Assembly (NCBI GenBank): GCA_963691655.1
Contig: OY829329.1
Coordinates: 65,466,852-65,530,851, forward strand
Source: Toxonevra muliebris
Lineage: Eukaryota > Arthropoda > Insecta > Diptera > Pallopteridae
DNA: 64,000 bases
Direction: 5' to 3'
Shown here piece by piece: positions 1 through 10,420 of the stretch; position 1 is the stretch's first letter; every line of letters starts with the position of its first letter. The notes below the pieces were generated by a model. That model made no database searches, was not told the DNA's origin, and saw only the letters and a program-made list of their open reading frames with translations. The position numbers and the translations under genes are program-made.

Positions 1-1324
1 GAGCATTTTCAAGGGTCACAAGGACAGACAGACAGACACAAAGACAAATGTGGCCATAAAGGAATAAATGCGTTGGCACAGATACATACCTACACAACTC
101 ATATCAGCTTTACTTTCATTTCTACTCTACTTTTGCTTGCTGCTACTTTTCATTACTTTACGCTACTTTTATGAGTATGCCGTAAAGTGTGAGTAAAGAA
201 GGAAGTGGAAAGAGAAACTGCTAAAACTGCTAGGGAATCAGAACTTACATAGATATGTATGTATATGAAAAATAAGAGTCTGAGATAAAATTTCTGTATA
301 ATCCGAAAGAAAAATAGTGTTTACGAATATGCGGGTATAGTATGATTCTATGTGTGTGTGTGTGTGTGTGTATGTGTGTATGTATAATCTACTTGAAGGA
401 GTATGTGTGTGCATGATGTATTAATTGAGACAAATCGAGGCTAATTGGTAGATTCTTCTCTTTCTGTTTTTCAACTTAAATTCTGCTTGAAGAAAATAGA
501 ACATAAAAGAGAGAGAAAAAAAACAAAATAGAATAGAATAGAATAAGATGAAATTTTGCGAATTGCCGAAAATTTATTTCCAGTTAAAGAAAATACTTCG
601 TTGAACTGTAGATGTTGTTGTTAGCTATTGGTTGATGGCGTTGGGGTAGGATAATAAATATATGTAGTATGGCAACTATTTGAAGTGTCATGAATTAAGG
701 TCAAATAGTTATTAGCCCGAGCAGCTTCAAAAACGTTTCTAGTTATATATATATATATATATGTGAAAGCGTGTATATCAAATAGAAACGTAAGCAACAT
801 TTCAAGTGGACCAAAAACATATATAGAGAATTTGTCCCAAAGGCATTTTAATTAAAAAGTTTTCCCATCAGGTGTACAGGCACACATGTGTGAGTGCGTT
901 TCTCAAATATTAATTGCTTGACAACATCCAAACAAAAGCCATAGAGAAAAAGCCGCAGCAACAACAACTGAAGCTGCTGATGTTAATGATGAAGAAGACG
1001 AAGAAGAAGAAGAAAAGGTCTCTTTGTTTTATGGCGTTGACTTTGCAATTTCAATTCATTGGAACGTGTCTTACATTAGATATTTTTGTGTGCTTTATTT
1101 GATATTAGTGTTTATTTCGTGTATTAGCAACAAATGCATGCTCTAAGTTTTATGTTTATCACGCCCATTCACAAATACATACACACAGGTTTACTATAAA
1201 ATAAAATGAAATAGGCTCGAAAATCTTTAAACATCAATAAAATAAATTTAAGATTTCGTTGTGTAAGAAACAAGCTTCGTATTTGAACAAATACATGTTG
1301 AAAATTGTCGAAAATATAAAGCAT
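1..1324. other. AT-rich non-coding DNA (intron of the minus-strand gene)
   Basis: No open frame here looks like protein. The stretch holds short microsatellites (TG at 350-371, AT near 746-762), a GAA/GAC-rich patch near 985-1017, and scattered TATG runs. It lies downstream of the splice donor of the minus-strand exon at 3824, so by inference it is intronic. Confidence 0.6.
350..371. repeat. (TG)n microsatellite
   Basis: An uninterrupted TG run of about 11 units, continuing into TATG/TGTA variants up to about 384. Confidence 0.9.
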
Positions 1325-3665
1325 GTTACATGAGTGTACAAATGCGAACGCTGCTGTTCTTGAATACTTAAATGACAAAAAAAAAAGAAAAAAAAAATTG
1401 TCTCAAGTGCATGAGTGTTCAAATATCAGCCCTGATATTCTTGAACAAATGTGCTAAAAAATTACATATATTTAGTGTTCAAAGACGAACTCTGAGGATC
1501 CTAAACACGTAAATAAGTAAAAAAAATTAATTTTGAGTGCATGAGTGTTCAAATACGAATCCTGATATTCTTGAACACATAATTAAACCAAAATATTTAA
1601 GAATTGCCAGCAAATGTATGAGAAAAATACATATATTTGTTATATGAGTGTTCAAAGACGGACTAAGACACGTCAGTGAGTAAAAATAATAATTAATTCT
1701 GAGTGCATGAGTGTTCAAGTGCGAGTCCTGATATTCTTGAACACATAATTAAACCAAAATATTTAAAAATTGCCAGTAAATGTGTGAGAAAAATACATAT
1801 ATTTCTTATATTAGTGTTCAAAGATGAACTCTGATGTTCTTAAACACGTAAATGAGTAAACAAATTAATTAATTTTGAGTGCACGAGTGTTCAAATATCA
1901 GCCCTGACATTTTTGAATATATAATTATATCTAAATATTTAAGAATTGCCAGCAAATGTGCGAAAAAATTACATATATTTGTTATATGAGTGTCCAAAGA
2001 TGAACTCTAATGTTCTTAAACACGTAAATGATTACAAAAAATTTATTAATTTTTAGTGGATGAGTGTTCAAATACGAGCCCTAATGTTCTTGAACACATA
2101 ACTATGAGAGAATATTTCGAAATTTCCGGCATATGCGCGAGAAAATCACGTATATGTATTACATGAGTGTTCAAATACGAGTTCTGATGTTCCTATACAC
2201 GTAAATGACCAAAAAATAAGTTGTATTAAGTGAATGAATGTTCAAATATGAGCTCTGATGTTCTGGAACACATAACTATGCAAAAATATTTAAAAATTCA
2301 CAGCATACGTACTAGGAAATCATGTATTTTTACGTATTTCATATACGAATTCTGATATTTTGGAACACGTAAATGAGCAAAAATGATGTTCTTGAACTTA
2401 AACATAAGGGAAAAATTCATGGAGGCTTGGAATGTGTGAGAAAGAAACACGAATATTCAGTACATGTGTGTTCCAATACGAACCCTGATGTTCTTGAACA
2501 CATAACTATGCGAAAGTTTTTATGAATTGCTAGGAAATGTGCGAGAAGATCACGCATATTTAGTATATGAGTGTTCAAGCATGAATTTTGATATTATTGA
2601 ACACGTGCATACACAAAAAACCAAAAATGTTCAAAGCATTTGAGCGATGATGTTCGTAAATTTGTACATGAGCCAATAGTGGCCAGACGAATATGAAACC
2701 TATCATTCTTGAACACGTGCATGTGAGAAAAGTTCAAGAATGTTTTGCAAAACAATGTACATGACCGAAAAGATTAAACAAGCTGATGTTCTTGAATTTA
2801 AACATGTGGGTAAAGTTCACGAAAGTTTGGTATGTGTGAGAAAATATCGCGAATATTCAGTTCAAGAGTGTTTAAATACGAACTTTGGTGTTCTTGAACA
2901 CGTAAATGTGCGAAAAATCAATAATATTGACTGTATGTGTGTTCAAGTACGAAATCTAATGTTCTTGAAGACATAAGAATGCAAAAGTATTTTAGAATTG
3001 CCAGCATATGTGCGAGGGGAACATATAAATTTTGTACATAAGTGTTCAAATATGGACTTCGATGCTCTTGAACATTTACATGCTGAAAAAATCAACAATG
3101 TTCAGTGCGTTTGAGCCCCGATGTTCTTGGTTTGGTATGTGTGAGAAAATATCCAAATATTCAGTACATGAGTGTTCAAATACGAATTCGGATGTCATTG
3201 AACACATAAATGAGCAAAAAAATAAATAATATTGAGTGTTTCAATACGAACCCCGATGTTCTTAAACACATAGCTCTGCGAAAGTATTACGTATATTTGG
3301 TTCAATAGTGTTAAAATATGAACTCTGATGTTCTCGAACACGTAAATGAGCAAAAAAATTAATAATATTGAGCGCTTGAAGCTGATGTTCTTTAACTTAA
3401 GCATGTGGGAAAAATTCTTGGGGGCTTGGCATGTGTGAGAAAGGATCGTGAATATTCGATACATAAGTGTTCCAATACAAACCCTGATGTTCTTGAACAC
3501 ATAACTATGCGAAAGTTTTTTTGAATTGCCAGAAAATGTGCGAGAAGATCACGTATGTTTAGTGCATGAGTATTCAAGTATGAACTTTGATGCTCTTGAG
3601 CACCCGCATGCACCACAACAATGTTCAATTACGAAACCTATCATTCCTGAACATACCCTAAGAGA
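1325..3665. repeat. Hairpin-bearing dimeric satellite, ~175-bp period
   Basis: About 25 diverged copies of a core that starts GTGTTCAA and ends TTGAACAC, with about 18-20 bases between. The two ends are perfect reverse complements, and an inner GAAC/GTTC pair can extend the stem. In the better-preserved part, core starts at 1545, 1648, 1711, 1814, 1887, 1990, 2064, 2168 and 2239 alternate between steps of ~103 and ~63-74 bases. That gives a two-part higher-order unit of about 166-177 bp. Linkers carry shared text such as ATTGCCAGCAAATGTG. The right part, after about 2600, is more scrambled. Short open frames on both strands follow the repeat and are not genes. It probably lies inside the intron of the minus-strand gene. 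Confidence 0.85.
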
Positions 3666-3817
3666 AATACTGTATAATATCATTGCTATAAATTTTGGTG
3701 TATTCTTTTTATACTTAGCTTAGAAATTCCCTCAAGATCTCATACGCCATTTTCTACTTCTTTACATTTCAACTATCGATTCTTCACTAAAATTAATTTA
3801 ATCAATTTATTATCGCA
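3666..3817. other. Intron sequence between satellite and splice donor
   Basis: Unique AT-rich sequence between the satellite and the splice donor. Read on the minus strand it is the first ~150 bases of the intron. The minus-strand reading frame stays open into it by chance as far as 3773. Confidence 0.6.
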
Positions 3818-3823
3818 ACTCAC
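3818..3823 (-). other. 5' splice site (GTGAGT) of the coding exon
   Basis: On the minus strand the sequence reads GTACAG then GTGAGT, a full match to the insect donor consensus. Cutting between 3824 and 3823 ends the exon exactly on a codon boundary (phase 0) after 361 codons counted from the ATG at 4906. The residues read past this point (Val-Ser-Cys and on) belong to the intron. Confidence 0.8.
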
Positions 3824-4906
3824 CTGTACGTCCTCCTTGCTACCACTCTGCGATAGCTTACGATTGCGTTCGCGTTCCAGTCTCATTAGTATTTGAGCAT
3901 TCTGCTCGCATGTGTATGTGTGCGTTTTCTGACGTCGCTCCAGGCTATACTGATACAGCGGGCGTGTCGGATCAGGATTAATTTCCGTCTCAGCGCCAGC
4001 ATCACAACTACAAAGCGATTGATTACTACGTCCCTTGTTGCGACGCAACGATCCACGATTGGATTGCGGCTGCGATACCGGTGGACGCTGCTCACTAACG
4101 AAATTCGCAAATGTCACGTTATTTTGTGTACGTTGCGATGGCATGACATGCTGCTGTGCCAGGCTGCTATTTGAGCTATTACAATTGCCCGCTGCTGTTG
4201 CTGAAAGATTACTGCCGCCGCCGCCGCCACCACCCATAAGACCAGCAGCGGCTATGCCCGAGCAGCTGCCTGAACGTAGTACTTGCATTGCGGTATCTGA
4301 ATAATGTGATGATACTTCGTAGCTATCGAAACTCATATCTTGCCCGAGGCTACCGGCAGCACGTGCACCATACGCCGCCGATGGCGTTATGCCAGGGTAG
4401 TTGGGCTGAGTCATGTTTGTCGCTGTTGTGGTTGGGCTAAATGAACGTAAACGTTCACAGGCACGCATGCTGCTGCGTAGAGGCGCCGAACTCACACCGC
4501 TACTTGTTGGTGTTGGACCACAGAAACTACCTTTCCGTTTTGATGGTGAGACATAGTAAATTTCACGCTCATCGAATTGTATTTCACCGCAGGAGGCATT
4601 GCCATTGCAATTCCGGCCGATTGTGGTCGCTGTTGCTGTTGTTGTTGTGCTGCTTGTAGTGCTGCCACCGCTCGTGCTGCCCATATTGGCATGATCCGCT
4701 AATGTTTTCAGCAATGGATTTCGATGCCCGTTTGTGAGTTGCAGTAGCTGCTGTTGCTCGGCGTGCGCTAGTGCTGATGTGGGATATGTTTTTAAGGGAG
4801 GTTCCGGGGTCGAATTGCAACTCGAGCGGAATGAATCGCGAAATGATTGTTGCTGCTGTTGCTGGTGTATACGCGCCTCGGCATTGCTGCGACGCAAATC
4901 AGTCAT
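3824..4906 (-). CDS. Coding exon of an unrecognised low-complexity protein (361 aa of it)
   Basis: I do not recognise this protein. The 361 codons show a Gln run at residues 15-20, a second Gln-rich patch near 51-56, a Ser/Thr-rich run at 76-95, a Gly run near 225-232, many SP/TP sites, and an acidic-aromatic motif FDEREIYYVSPSKRK at about 111-125. A charged block at about 315-361 includes LERRQKTHTYTCEQNA and RLERERNRKL and looks helical. There is no signal peptide or membrane segment in this part. The start context CAACATG fits the fly consensus, so this could be the first coding exon. However, the frame stays open upstream to a TAG near 4959, and a CTAG that could act as an acceptor ends at 4938. 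It could therefore be an internal exon starting at 4937 in phase 2. Base composition is far more GC-rich than the surroundings, which supports coding. The remaining exons lie outside the window. Cytoplasmic or scaffold function would be a guess. Confidence 0.8.
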
Positions 4907-6584
4907 GTTGAAGCTACTGTCTGGCTGTCTCTTAATTCTAGGTACACAGTACCAGTCGCTCTAAACGGTGTAGCTGTTGTTTTTGGTCTCACTTTCGAGG
5001 GTGATTTGAATTAATGTTTGCTTTTGTGTATATGACTTAGAAAAGTGAATCCCTAATTTCGGTTTCGGCTGCCTCCGGCCTCCTGTCTCCTGACAGTCTT
5101 CTGTTTCACTGCGTTGCTGATTGTATTTATTGTCTCCTTTTTATGTATATATGTCGCTCCTGCCTTTTTGCATTACTCTCACGCCTTGCTGGCTGCTTGG
5201 ATTGTATGCGCTCATGAAAAATTCATGGAGCAGAAACTGTTTGTTGTCATCTAAGATTTCTATTTCTTCCTTCGCTGTTGCTTTCTCGTTTTATTTGCTG
5301 GCAGGTTGTGCACTTTACATTTAAATTTCGTTTGTTACAATGATTAAACCAACGTACGCCTGTGACAATGAGCCATGCTCAACGTATGTTTAGCGAACCC
5401 GCCCCTTTTCCTTCTTCCTGCTTCCTTGCTATGGTTTCTTCTTCTTCTATTCTGCAAGACTGAGCTTCTTCGTTCGCCGTAACATATGCTTTGATTTTTG
5501 TTTCATTCTCTAGCAAATATTAAAAATTTAAATTTGTGCGCGGCTTCTGCCGTTCCGGAATATCACCACCTACTTTAAATGCGATTTAGCTACTACTTTC
5601 CGCCACTTTCTCTCTGCTGCTGCTTTTATCTAGCTCAGAAGACGCCATCTGCTTGCTATATGCCCTCAATTCTAATCCGGATAACGATTTTCTTGTGTCA
5701 ATTCAACAAATTCAAAATCCGCTTTGCTGGTAAGTGTTGCAATTGCTTGTGCAGCTTCTCCAGCTCTGCTCTGCTCTGCTCTTATGCTTCGATTTTGGGT
5801 TAATCCTGGCAGAATTTTCTACTTTCGCCTACAATATTAGCGGCGTGTAGTTGCTATCGAAATGGCGGCAACATATGTTGCTATTGCTATTGCAATATCT
5901 TATAATATGCAAACTTTTTTCCCTTTCTGTCTTTTGAAAAGGCACAAAAAAATAAAAATCTTTCACATATTAAGATGTATGCAGATGAGAAGGAAAATGA
6001 GCTTCATCTTCTATGATGGATCACTTTGGTATAATTTCTTCATGTATGTACTTGAATTGATTGATAAATGAGTATAGACTTTCATTTTATGTGCCAGAAG
6101 TGAAGTGCATGAGATTCAATTGCATATCAAGTTGTTGTTGTAGTTTTGTTGTCTGAAAGTAAAAAGCATATTAAATAATAAATGTAGCATTTTTCAGTAA
6201 ACGTTTAAGTTAAGTTGAGTTGAGAAGTGCAGAAGAAATTCTTCAATATTTCAATAAGAAGATTAAGATTTTTTCAATAAGTGCATTGCAAGCTGTTGTT
6301 GAAGAAAGGTTAAGGTTAAAATCAGTGCTTGTGATTGGCAAATTTAAAGAAATCATCTGTTGAATTAACAATTTGGGAGCAGGTTTCTTAAAGTAATTAT
6401 GGTTTTCTAAGCTTACTCTTTTTATTCGCATTTCTGCTGGTTTTCCTGAATGTTTTAAACTTTTTGTACATAATTTTTTCATTTTCTGGTGGGTAAAGTG
6501 ACCATATTGGCGCATAATCACACTTTAATGCCATAAGGAATGAGTGGCATAAAAGTATAGTTAAGTTTACTTTTACTTCGGACA
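4907..6584. other. Non-coding DNA upstream of the exon
   Basis: This is 5' UTR and promoter-proximal DNA, or else an upstream intron of the minus-strand gene. On the minus strand the exon's frame is open from 4906 back to a TAG near 4959. CTAG at 4941-4938 is a possible but weak acceptor, with no clear pyrimidine tract. 5050-5830 is somewhat GC-richer and carries TTC/CTT/CTG-type runs. No convincing gene is seen in the remainder. Confidence 0.5.
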
Positions 6585-7130
6585 CCAAAAATTATCCGAG
6601 TGAGAGAATTTTATACAAAAATATCAATTTCGACTATAAAATACTAGTCGCTTATATTTTTTCATACGGATAAAATTTATCCGGTTGCAAAAAATTATCC
6701 GAATGGCAAAATTTTATACAAAAATATCAATTTCGACTATAAAACATTAGTCGCGTATATTTTTTCATACGGATAAAATTTATCCGGTTGCAAAATATTA
6801 TCCGTATGGCAGAATTTAACACAAAAATATCAATTTTGACTTCAGTAGTCGCATATATTTTTTCATACGGACAAAATTTATCCGGTTGGAAAAAATTATA
6901 ACTTAATTCAAAACTATCAATTTTGACTACAAAAAATTAGTCAAATTGTCCGTATGAAAAAATAATTTTTTCATACGGACAAAATTTATCCGGTTGGAAA
7001 AAATTATCCGCAACTCTGAATTTAATTTAAAAGTAACAATTTCGACTAAGAAACACTAGCCGCATAATTTTTTGTATAAAAAAAGTCAGTTATTATTTGA
7101 ATAAAATTTATCCGGATGTAAAAAAGTTTT
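6585..7130. repeat. ~117-bp tandem repeat rich in palindromes
   Basis: Four to five diverged units. Each carries CGGATAAA-A-TTTATCCG (8-bp arms around one base), the text ATATCAATTTCGACTA, and a second small inverted repeat CGACTA...TAGTCG. Clear unit starts lie near 6589 and 6706, with later copies shortened or rearranged. No coding potential. The nested palindromes suggest units able to fold as hairpins in either DNA or RNA. Confidence 0.8.
6946..6982. repeat. Perfect 37-bp palindrome
   Basis: Eighteen-base arms that are exact reverse complements around a single central A (6964). The left arm begins TTGTCCGTATGAAAA and the right arm ends CATACGGACAA. It appears to have formed by head-to-head joining of two copies of the repeat edge in the surrounding array. 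Confidence 0.9.
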
Positions 7131-7229
7131 ATAAAAGACTCAAGATTCTTCCTCCTGAGTGGTGTAATATAAGCCAAACCTTTAAATTTTGACTAGTGGC
7201 GCAATTTCTGTATATAAAAGTTTTCAAAT
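7131..7229. other. Short unique spacer
   Basis: AT-rich sequence between two repeat arrays, with nothing recognisable in it. Confidence 0.5.
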
Positions 7230-8010
7230 CCACAAATTGTTTCAGGTCGGTTCAGATGAGATATGCGTAGTTGATTCATTGAGGGCAGAAATCACACTTG
7301 ATTATGTTAGGATTGATTCAGAGTAAGTTGTAAAGAGGGGAAAAAGGAAGGTCTTAAATAAGATTAGATTATAATAAAACTGCTTCAGATAAGCTTGATT
7401 ATTATAAACTTGTTTATGGTAACCTTAGATGATTAAATTCGATCTGATTCAGGGGGGTTTAAAAGGAGGGGAATTTGAAAAAAGCCGTATAAGGCTTGAT
7501 TTATTGTGAAAGAAATCAGATTTGTTATGGCAGGCTTGCATGCTTTGTTCAAAGTCTGCTAGGTTCAAGTAAGAATGATTCTGGCAATCCAGGTTAAGGA
7601 AGATCTCAAGTTTGATTATGACTGGTATGATTTCAGATAAACCTGGTTGATTTACTGCGGTGAAAATCGGACTTAATTTCAAGGCTCAAGAGTTGTTTGA
7701 AGAAAGAGGAATTGGAAAGATTTCAAAAAAGGCTAAAAAAAAGCATATTTCAGTAAGGTTTGGAAAAGCATGTTACAGTAAGGTTTGGTTCAGGTTAGTC
7801 TGTTTTCAGATAAAATTGGTTTGAGTAAGACTAATTCAGACGAGTGTAGTTCCGGTAACCAAGTGATCATGGTATCCTTAATTAACCGATGAACAAGATA
7901 ACCTTTGTTTGGATAAACCGGTCTTAGGTATTCTTGGTTTGAGTAATACTGATTCAGCAAACCTGTGGTAATATTTAAAGAAACCTTAACGTGATTGAGA
8001 CAAATCGAAC
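7230..8010. repeat. Degenerate array of GGTTYAGNTAAGCYTGATT-like units
   Basis: Loosely repeated words such as TTCAGATAAGCTTG, GGTTCAGGTTAGTCTG, TTTCAGATAAACCTGG and GATAAACCGGTCTTAGG recur about every 20-40 bases. The units are too diverged for a strict period. The same vocabulary returns at 9840-10420, so the two loci probably share an origin. Confidence 0.6.
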
Positions 8011-9839
8011 AGACTGAAATGTTGAGCTCTTCTTTTATCCTTGAAAGTATCATATAGGAACTAGCTCATGAATAAAGCAAAGTTCTTATCAAAGTTTAAG
8101 ATGCCTCGTTTGAACTATTCCGCTTCAGTATACTGACTTAAATCATTTCTCAGTCAAGTTACACCCTGAAGTCTCAGTAGTGTTTTACTTTCCGCGACTG
8201 TGACGGCCAATAACAAATAAAACTGCATGAATATTGAAGTTAATCAGTAATTTATTCTATTCGTCTCTGGTTCTTTGAAAATTTCCATCATTCTAAACTT
8301 TTTTGTAACTTTAACTAACTTCCTTTTTCCACATACTGCGGAGATTACATAAATTTCCAAATATTTTAAATTCTCCACGCTATGAATACATCAAATTAGC
8401 ATATGCATGTAAAAAGCAACATGTAAAATATATCAAACAAAAATATATATTGTAGTTCGAAAAGTACCCGCGAGTTATTACAAACTTAGGAAAATAAAAA
8501 AGTAAAACAAAAGTTTATGATCTCAGTCAATGTTGTGTGCAGCGGGCCAAAGGTTCATTTGAAAATAGCAGGTATCGGGCAGAAGGTAGAAGGAAGTAGG
8601 ACAACAAAAACAGCATTGACTAACTTAAACGCAGTAGAAAAAGAAGAAGAAGAAGAAGCAAGTTGGAAAAATATTAAAATCAAGTTTGAAATTTGAAAAC
8701 TTTTGCAACAAAACAGTCACGTATACACGTAGCTCATATCTTTTCATAGCTTTTATTTATATACTTTTTCTTTTGTTGTAGTTGTTGTTGTTGTTATTAT
8801 TATTTTCTGGACGGATGTGGTTATTGTTATTGTTAATATTGTCAGCCATTTCTTCTTCTTTTGCTACTTTTTGTTGTTGTTTAAACAAACAAAAGCTAAG
8901 TGCCTCTTGGCGGCATTTATTCAAATTGAATGAGTATGCAAAACATACAGAGAGAGGAGAGAGTCTAAGAGAGAGAGTGAGAGCGAGAAGTAGCAAGTGA
9001 GCAGTAGTGAGAGAGTGTGAGTAGTATTGAATGAAAAAGAAGATGTCGCGCGTGTTTATCGCCATATTTTGTTATTAACAAACATTTTACACTAACAAAC
9101 AAACGATTATGATTACAACCCAGTGTGACTAAATGTGGCTCCTTCCGCGTCTCTCTACTCTGGCGGCTGTTTTTGTTTTACGAGTGTCGCATTATTTTTT
9201 TCGTTTTTAATTTTATGTTTCTAGATTCAAATTCATGATATTCACAGCATTTTAAATGCATGTTATTTTTTCTTTTTTGTTAACGTTTCACTGCCGTATT
9301 TGTCTATATTGTAAAACAATCTATCTAAATTGTTGCTGCTATTGTGTTCTTGTTGTTGTTTCATAAAAATTTTATGTTATTTTTCTCGTGGTTGTTTTTT
9401 TTTTTTCATTTCATCAGACGAGAATATTGAATACACTCTTGAGTGTTGTTGTCGTTGGATATGTGTGGTTCAATGTATGTATGTATGTTTGTATATAGTT
9501 ACATTGAGAACATGGAAAAAATATGTCAATCAATATTGTGTGAAATTTTTAACATGACAGCATCAACCAAAACCGAATTGCTTCACATGTGATTGCACAT
9601 ACAAGAACATAGACACGAACACACAAAAATATATATATATATATATTTTTTAAATATGTATTTGTAAGCACTGTGGTATATAGCAAGCAAAGTATGCAAT
9701 AGCTTTAATAAAATCAGGATTCGAATGCGGATAAATTGAATAACTATAGAGACTCTAATTGTGGTCATTTGAGTCTATTTTGGGGAAAGTTAAAAACTGA
9801 TTTCATTAATGCAAAGTGAAGTGAATGTAGGAGTAGAAA
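8011..9839. other. Non-coding DNA with simple repeats
   Basis: GAA run at 8642-8658, TTG/TTA runs at 8775-8835, GAGA-rich tract at 8948-9020, TATG and AT runs at 9475-9500 and 9629-9650. The open frames here follow these low-complexity tracts and show no protein-like features. Confidence 0.6.
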
Positions 9840-10420
9840 AAATATTTCAAATGAGGCTTGATTTTTTGGGGGGAAAAAATCAAATTTGACTATGATTCAG
9901 GTTATCTTAACCAGCTTCAAAAAAAGGCCTAATATTTGGAGGGAAAAGTGATGTCCGATTTAATGCAGGTAGGAAAGCAGGGAGACTTAAATGAACAGAA
10001 GATCGCAAACAAGGCTTCATTTGTTGAAAAATAAATTGGGTTGGATTATGATGAGCCAGGTTTAGATTAAGCCAGACTGGTGCAAGATAGCTTAGTTCTG
10101 GAAAGCGTGGAACCATGATTAGCACGGGCAGGCCCCTTTTTCAAGCAAATCCAGCTCAAGTAAAAGTGCTGCAAGGAAAATTGGTTCAAATAGACCTGAA
10201 AAGTCAAGCCCGAGTCGGCTAAGACCGAGTCTGGTCAGCCTGATCTAGGTTGGACTGATTTCGATAAGTTTGGCTTAAGTAAGCCTAGTTTGGTTATACC
10301 CGGTTTAGATAAACCTGTCTAAGTAAGTCGGGTTTTATGAAAATTTCGTCCGTAAAAGTCTGGTTCAACTCAGCTTCAAGTTAGCCTGATTCAGGTTAGC
10401 CTATTTTCATTTCAGAAACC
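9840..10420. repeat. Second degenerate array related to 7230-8010
   Basis: Repeats words like GATTCAGGTTAGCCT, GGTTTAGATTAAGCCAG, GGTTTAGATAAACCTG and CTAAGTAAGTCGGG, mostly 18-40 bases apart. The shared vocabulary with 7230-8010 and the same orientation indicate two pieces of one repeat family about 2 kb apart. Confidence 0.6.

Noticed and set aside
914..1102. 62-residue frame with Lys/Gln runs
   Set aside because: It follows a GAA/CAA-rich tract and has no supporting signal.
1325..3665. CRISPR-like reading of the regularly spaced hairpin repeat
   Set aside because: Units are diverged, linkers are also repetitive, and the context is an insect nuclear intron. It is a satellite.
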